Position numbers and translations under genes: made by a program. Of a stretch of 5,359 nt of DNA, positions 5,329 to 5,359 are shown piece by piece. Numbering within the stretch: position 1 is the stretch's first letter; each line of letters opens with the position of its first letter. The stretch covers positions 1 to 5,359 of the forward strand of contig CALDOC010000237.1 of NCBI GenBank assembly GCA_937914675.1, given 5' to 3'. This DNA comes from an uncultured Sulfurimonas sp. GTDB lineage: Bacteria; Campylobacterota; Campylobacteria; Campylobacterales; Sulfurimonadaceae. The notes under the pieces were generated by a model. That model was not told the DNA's origin. It ran no database searches and worked only from the letters and a program-made list of their open reading frames with translations.

Positions 5329-5359
5329 ATGGCAAAACTAAACTTAGACAAATTCAAAG
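5329..5359 (+). CDS. parB: Start of the next gene, probably parB (3' cut by window edge)
   Basis: Only ten codons are visible (MAKLNLDKFK), starting at ATG 5329 three bases after the parA stop and behind a GGAAGGA ribosome site. Nothing in these residues identifies a family by itself. The assignment as the ParB/centromere-binding partner rests on position, spacing and operon logic. A different small partition or regulatory protein remains possible. Confidence 0.6.
   Translation, partial: MAKLNLDKFK

Overview
The window looks like chromosomal DNA from a Campylobacterota (Epsilonproteobacteria) bacterium, perhaps a Sulfurimonas- or Sulfuricurvum-like lineage. The basis is a DnaG primase whose N-terminus (MIAPDSIEALKARLDIVDVV) resembles the Helicobacter/Campylobacter form. 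It is followed by a PP-loop thiouridylase-like gene; from memory the same pair is adjacent in Helicobacter pylori (HP0012/HP0013). The genus is not established.

Layout, left to right: (1) the 3' end of an outer-membrane beta-barrel gene on + (1-239). (2) A leftward cluster read 3394 to 236: dnaG, then a PP-loop ATPase with a probable RNA-binding C-terminal domain, then a 139-aa AT-rich gene that I read as a shrunken, catalytically dead GGDEF-like domain. (3) A 120-bp stretch between brnA and dnaG that holds a long imperfect dyad, a competing inverted repeat and a near-leaderless -10 box. (4) A leftward type II toxin-antitoxin pair, brnT-brnA (4013-3515), behind a near-perfect sigma70 promoter. 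(5) A divergent intergenic region of about 250 bp with nested inverted repeats, a helically phased CACCT motif and a -10 box for the next operon. (6) A rightward plasmid-type ParA (344 aa, N-terminal DNA-binding-like region plus deviant Walker ATPase), with the first ten codons of the next gene, very probably parB, cut by the window edge.

Functionally, the left half is housekeeping (replication priming and RNA modification). The right half is a stability module (toxin-antitoxin plus partition) of the kind normally found on plasmids or integrated elements. Base composition supports a mosaic: a sampled 60 bp of brnA has about 28% G+C, against about 53% in a sampled 60 bp of the PP-loop gene (hand counts). 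The best follow-up candidates are the divergent brnTA/parAB arrangement with its intergenic repeats, the dnaG leader dyad, and the mini-GGDEF protein. No CRISPR array, tRNA, rRNA or complete insertion sequence was seen.
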